From positions 124,001 through 188,000 of the forward strand of contig NBIV01000001.1 in NCBI GenBank assembly GCA_003194525.1: a stretch of 64,000 nt of DNA. The letters run 5' to 3'. The stretch is from Gracilariopsis chorda. Lineage: Eukaryota > Rhodophyta > Florideophyceae > Gracilariales > Gracilariaceae. The notes beneath the pieces were generated by a model. That model made no database searches, was not told the origin of the DNA, and saw only the letters and a list, made by a program, of their open reading frames with translations. A program made the translations under genes and the position numbers. This document shows positions 61,921 to 64,000 of this stretch, in pieces; within the stretch, counting starts at the first letter, position 1, and each line of letters begins with the position of its first letter.

Positions 61921-62607
61921 ATGTCATTTGAGAACATCCACACGCACCATGACTACTATTTGCAATTTTTGGTCAGTGAGCTTGGGGTTGGGACGATGAT
62001 GGGAGGGGATGGTGGGGAGGGAGGTGCAGGCGAGGGTGGTCGAAAACGAGGGGTAGGGGGAGGTGGAGGGAGACGAATGGATGGGTTCTACCGCGATGTG
62101 AAGGAACGATTGAGGAGCGCTGGGGGAGGGCTTAAGCAGCGTTTGGATGAGTGCATTAAGGAGATTGTCATTGAGTTGGGAGGGATGGTTCTGAGTGCGT
62201 CGGAGGAAGGAGTGCCGATGGGTGCTGTGGCTGAGTGGCGCCGGAAGGTGAGGGAGGCTGGGGTGTGAGCAGAGCAGCACGTCGATGGGGTTGTGGAGTG
62301 TGTGGGAGAGGAGCTGGGGAGGCTGTGGAAGGAGAATGAGTAGTGGCAAGGACGGATTTTGGAGTTGGAAAAGCGGCTTTTACTGGTGGACAGGCCTGTG
62401 CATCTAGTCGAGGATATGCGGAACAAGATGTATGGAGGTGGAGGGGAAGGTGGGGTGGGAGGTGCTGTCGGGAGTGGGTCTCCGGTTACTCCTGGTGGTA
62501 GAGGGGTAGTTAAAAGAAGGTTGGAGGAGGAGGACGAAGAAGGATTGGAAGTTAGGAGTCGGTTGAAGAGGAGGCATGGAAAGAGGGAAGAGGGAGAAGA
62601 AGGCTAG
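61921..62607 (+). pseudogene. small Gly-rich coiled-coil protein, two in-frame stops
   Basis: Family unknown. ATG at 61921 (MSFENIHTHHDYYLQF) starts about 228 codons in one frame. There is a Gly-rich basic linker (GGRKRGVGGGGGRR), a helical core (FYRDVKERLRSAGGGLKQRL), a second coil (RILELEKRLLLVDRPVHLVE) and a charged C-terminal tail (VKRRLEEEDEEGLEVRSRLK). TGA at 62266-62268 and TAG at 62341-62343 interrupt it. The composition recalls the RG-rich protein at 51-53.5 kb, and it could be an accessory of the same locus. Confidence 0.5.
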
Positions 62608-62786
62608 TGATGTTTAGGAGTGACTTTGAGGCTGTTAGGACGACGGAATGGGTGGTATTGGAATCTGATGCGCGGTGCGTAGGGTTTGTGAGAACGGAGA
62701 GAGCTGCCCAGATGAGTTCCTGAGGATGAGTTGGAAGTCAAACTAGGGCAGTATGAAATTTGAAATTCAAAAGATGGAAATAAAAA
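62608..62786. other. spacer
   Basis: AT-rich; nothing recognised. Confidence 0.3.
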
Positions 62787-63330
62787 TGTTAGTTTTGGTT
62801 GAGTACTCGAAATGGCGCTGGCCGCTGCGCGGCCAGCGCCATTTCGAGATCTGTATCTAGCTTTTAGTGGAGAATGAACTTGCTCCAAAATTGAAACTAG
62901 TGATGCGCAGTGCATGTGAGGCAAGGCTCTGTAACATATGGAAGTGTGAATTCCAAAAAAAATTCTTTATTACTTGGCAAGCGCCAGAAACTAGCAGAAG
63001 CTATCATTTTCGTAGTATTTTTGAGCTTTTGCCTAAGAAACTTGCGATCTAGCACCTCTTCCTAGCATTCCGAGAACACCGACGTACTACGTCATCCTCT
63101 AGGTGTGGTTTGTAAGCCGCCAAATCCCAGCGCCTCCCATAGCAGCGCCCGTAGGATTATTGTCCGCCCAGTGAACCCACTCTCCGCTTGGTGCTTGCGG
63201 ATCTCCTTTCAGGATTCCCCCGGTCGCCGCTTGTATATGAAGGAGACCACCACCTATTGGAACTCATCTGTTAGGCCGAATCTAAAAGTCCTATTCTACG
63301 GAGGTTGTGCTCACCACTGGCTGTTCCACA
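62787..63330 (+). repeat. 5' LTR of element 3 (start approximate)
   Basis: The end is fixed by the primer-binding site. The start is placed at TGTTAGTTTTGG because that gives a TG...CA pair, a length (544 bp) close to the other two LTRs, and a strong hairpin near the LTR start as in elements 1 and 2. Confidence 0.5.
62806..62848. repeat. perfect 43-bp palindrome
   Basis: Arms CTCGAAATGGCGCTGGCCGC (62806-62825) and its exact reverse complement (62829-62848) are separated by three bases. The stem is 20 bp without mismatch and GC-rich in its centre. It lies about 20 bases inside the presumed LTR start. Confidence 0.95.
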
Positions 63331-63332
63331 AC

Positions 63333-63347
63333 TGGTCTCCTGACCTA
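63333..63347 (+). other. primer-binding site of element 3
   Basis: TGGTCTCCTGACCTA, two bases after the LTR end, identical in sequence and position to elements 1 and 2. Confidence 0.8.
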
Positions 63348-63486
63348 AAATATTCGTTCCTTAAGGTATATTTAACAGAGCGCGACAAAAAAGCGCTACA
63401 ATTGGACCGATTGGACCCCTCTCGTAGTGGAATCCTTCCTTAAGCTGATTCGGAAGAGGAAGCAAACCACCCCGACGTACTCAGCT

Positions 63487-64000
63487 ATGGACCCCCATGA
63501 TCTGACCACGGAATCCCCCTCTCAAGCTCCTCAGGCACCGGGCCACCAGGGTGGACCCAGCACGTGTACCGCCTCTCAAGGACCCACCGCCATGCTGGAT
63601 GATCCTGACCGTCTCGTACGCAGTGCTGGCTCCAGTTTCGACCGGTTCCAACAACGCCTAAGGAGACTACATGACCTGAGGATAGCGGATAACCCCGCCA
63701 TGCCACAAGAGAATGCCACTGTGGAAGATGAAGAGCCCCAGACGGCGCCAAAACCGCGGCCACCTCAGGAGATCCAGGCCCAGGGCGTGATAGAACCCGA
63801 TAGAATTATTGAGTCTATGGCCCTACGCATCACTGATTGGCTCTCGCAAGAGCTCGCCAAACGGATTCCTGCAGGTTTCGAGGCGCATCTTGGATCCCAC
63901 AAGCACGCTCTATTGGAAGAGATTGCGATCGAAAGTGCGCACCGCGCGGCAGACGCCCTCTTGAATTCCGATGGTTTCCTGGAGATGATTTCTGATGTTA
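63487..64000 (+). CDS. gag-like open frame of element 3, runs out of the window
   Basis: ATG at 63487 (MDPHDLTTESPSQAPQAPG) opens a frame of at least 171 codons with no stop before the window end. It has a Pro/Gln-rich start, a charged middle and a helical segment (MALRITDWLSQELAKRIPAG; HALLEEIAIESAHRAADALL). Its place after the LTR and primer-binding site makes gag the natural reading, but no capsid or zinc-knuckle motif is reached before the edge. Confidence 0.6.
   Translation, partial: MDPHDLTTESPSQAPQAPGHQGGPSTCTASQGPTAMLDDPDRLVRSAGSSFDRFQQRLRRLHDLRIADNPAMPQENATVEDEEPQTAPKPRPPQEIQAQGVIEPDRIIESMALRITDWLSQELAKRIPAGFEAHLGSHKHALLEEIAIESAHRAADALLNSDGFLEMISDV

Larger units (their letters stand above)
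62787..64000 (+). mobile_element. Ty3/gypsy-type LTR element 3, 5' end
   Basis: A third LTR element entering from the left and cut by the right window edge. Evidence is the shared 15-base primer-binding site at 63333-63347, an LTR-like stretch before it that ends TTCCACA, and an open gag-like frame after it. Its protein is not close to gag of elements 1 and 2 by eye, so it is a different branch using the same primer. The visible part shows no obvious damage. Confidence 0.65.

Noticed and set aside
19815-62607. A reassigned genetic code in which stop codons read as Glu or Gly
   Set aside because: All three stop codons would have to be sense, yet long genes such as the 1059-codon dioxygenase frame contain none and end in ordinary stops. 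Frame changes accompany the stops, so decay or read error explains them better.

Overview
This is repeat-rich nuclear DNA from a eukaryote. The evidence is three Ty3/gypsy-type LTR elements, a Helitron, a tyrosine-recombinase retroelement, two Plavaka/Tnp2-type DNA transposons, a sorting-nexin-like PX-BAR relic and an EamA/DMT transporter relic. No rRNA, CRISPR array or bacterial operon was seen. Genes have few or no introns and base composition is balanced overall. A compact but transposon-filled genome, such as a red alga or an early-branching fungus, would fit; this is a weak inference and the window does not settle it.

Layout. 1-7.9 kb: Ty3/gypsy element 1, minus strand, cut by the left window edge. 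7.9-12.4 kb: mostly unrecognised DNA with a DIRS-like RNase H and tyrosine-recombinase fossil at 9.5-10.7 kb. 12.4-18.5 kb: one long, heavily decayed plus-strand gene of a transposon-like family that I cannot name with certainty. 19.3 kb: copy 1 of a 312-bp dispersed repeat. 19.8-25.2 kb: a nearly full Helitron gene, minus strand. 26.1-28.7 kb: two broken host-type genes on the plus strand, PX-BAR then DMT transporter. 29.1-36.0 kb: a Tnp2-type transposase (plus) with one or two unknown genes in divergent orientation (minus). 37.5-37.9 kb: a cluster of hairpins. 38.0-47.0 kb: Ty3/gypsy element 2, plus strand, with copy 2 of the dispersed repeat beside its 3' LTR. 47.6-53.5 kb: a Plavaka transposase (plus) convergent with an RG-rich coiled-coil gene (minus). 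53.8-61.3 kb: the most unusual locus. 61.9-62.6 kb: a small coiled-coil gene. 62.8-64 kb: the 5' end of Ty3/gypsy element 3, running out of the window.

The unusual locus is a divergent pair. One gene (minus) encodes an amino-group DNA methyltransferase (motif SDPPYG, later a DMFAGTF motif) followed by a SET domain. The other (plus) encodes a ParB-like domain followed by a 2-oxoglutarate/iron dioxygenase fold. Between them lies a 148-bp inverted repeat with nested hairpins. The parts suggest a DNA and chromatin marking system that could write and erase marks. Its position next to a Plavaka transposase and its shared strand-composition pattern raise the possibility that it is mobile-element cargo. 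That link is inference.

Most genes here carry at least one stop or frame change. Some frame changes might be short introns, but in many cases homology resumes in the same frame after a single stop, which argues for young pseudogenes or low sequence accuracy.
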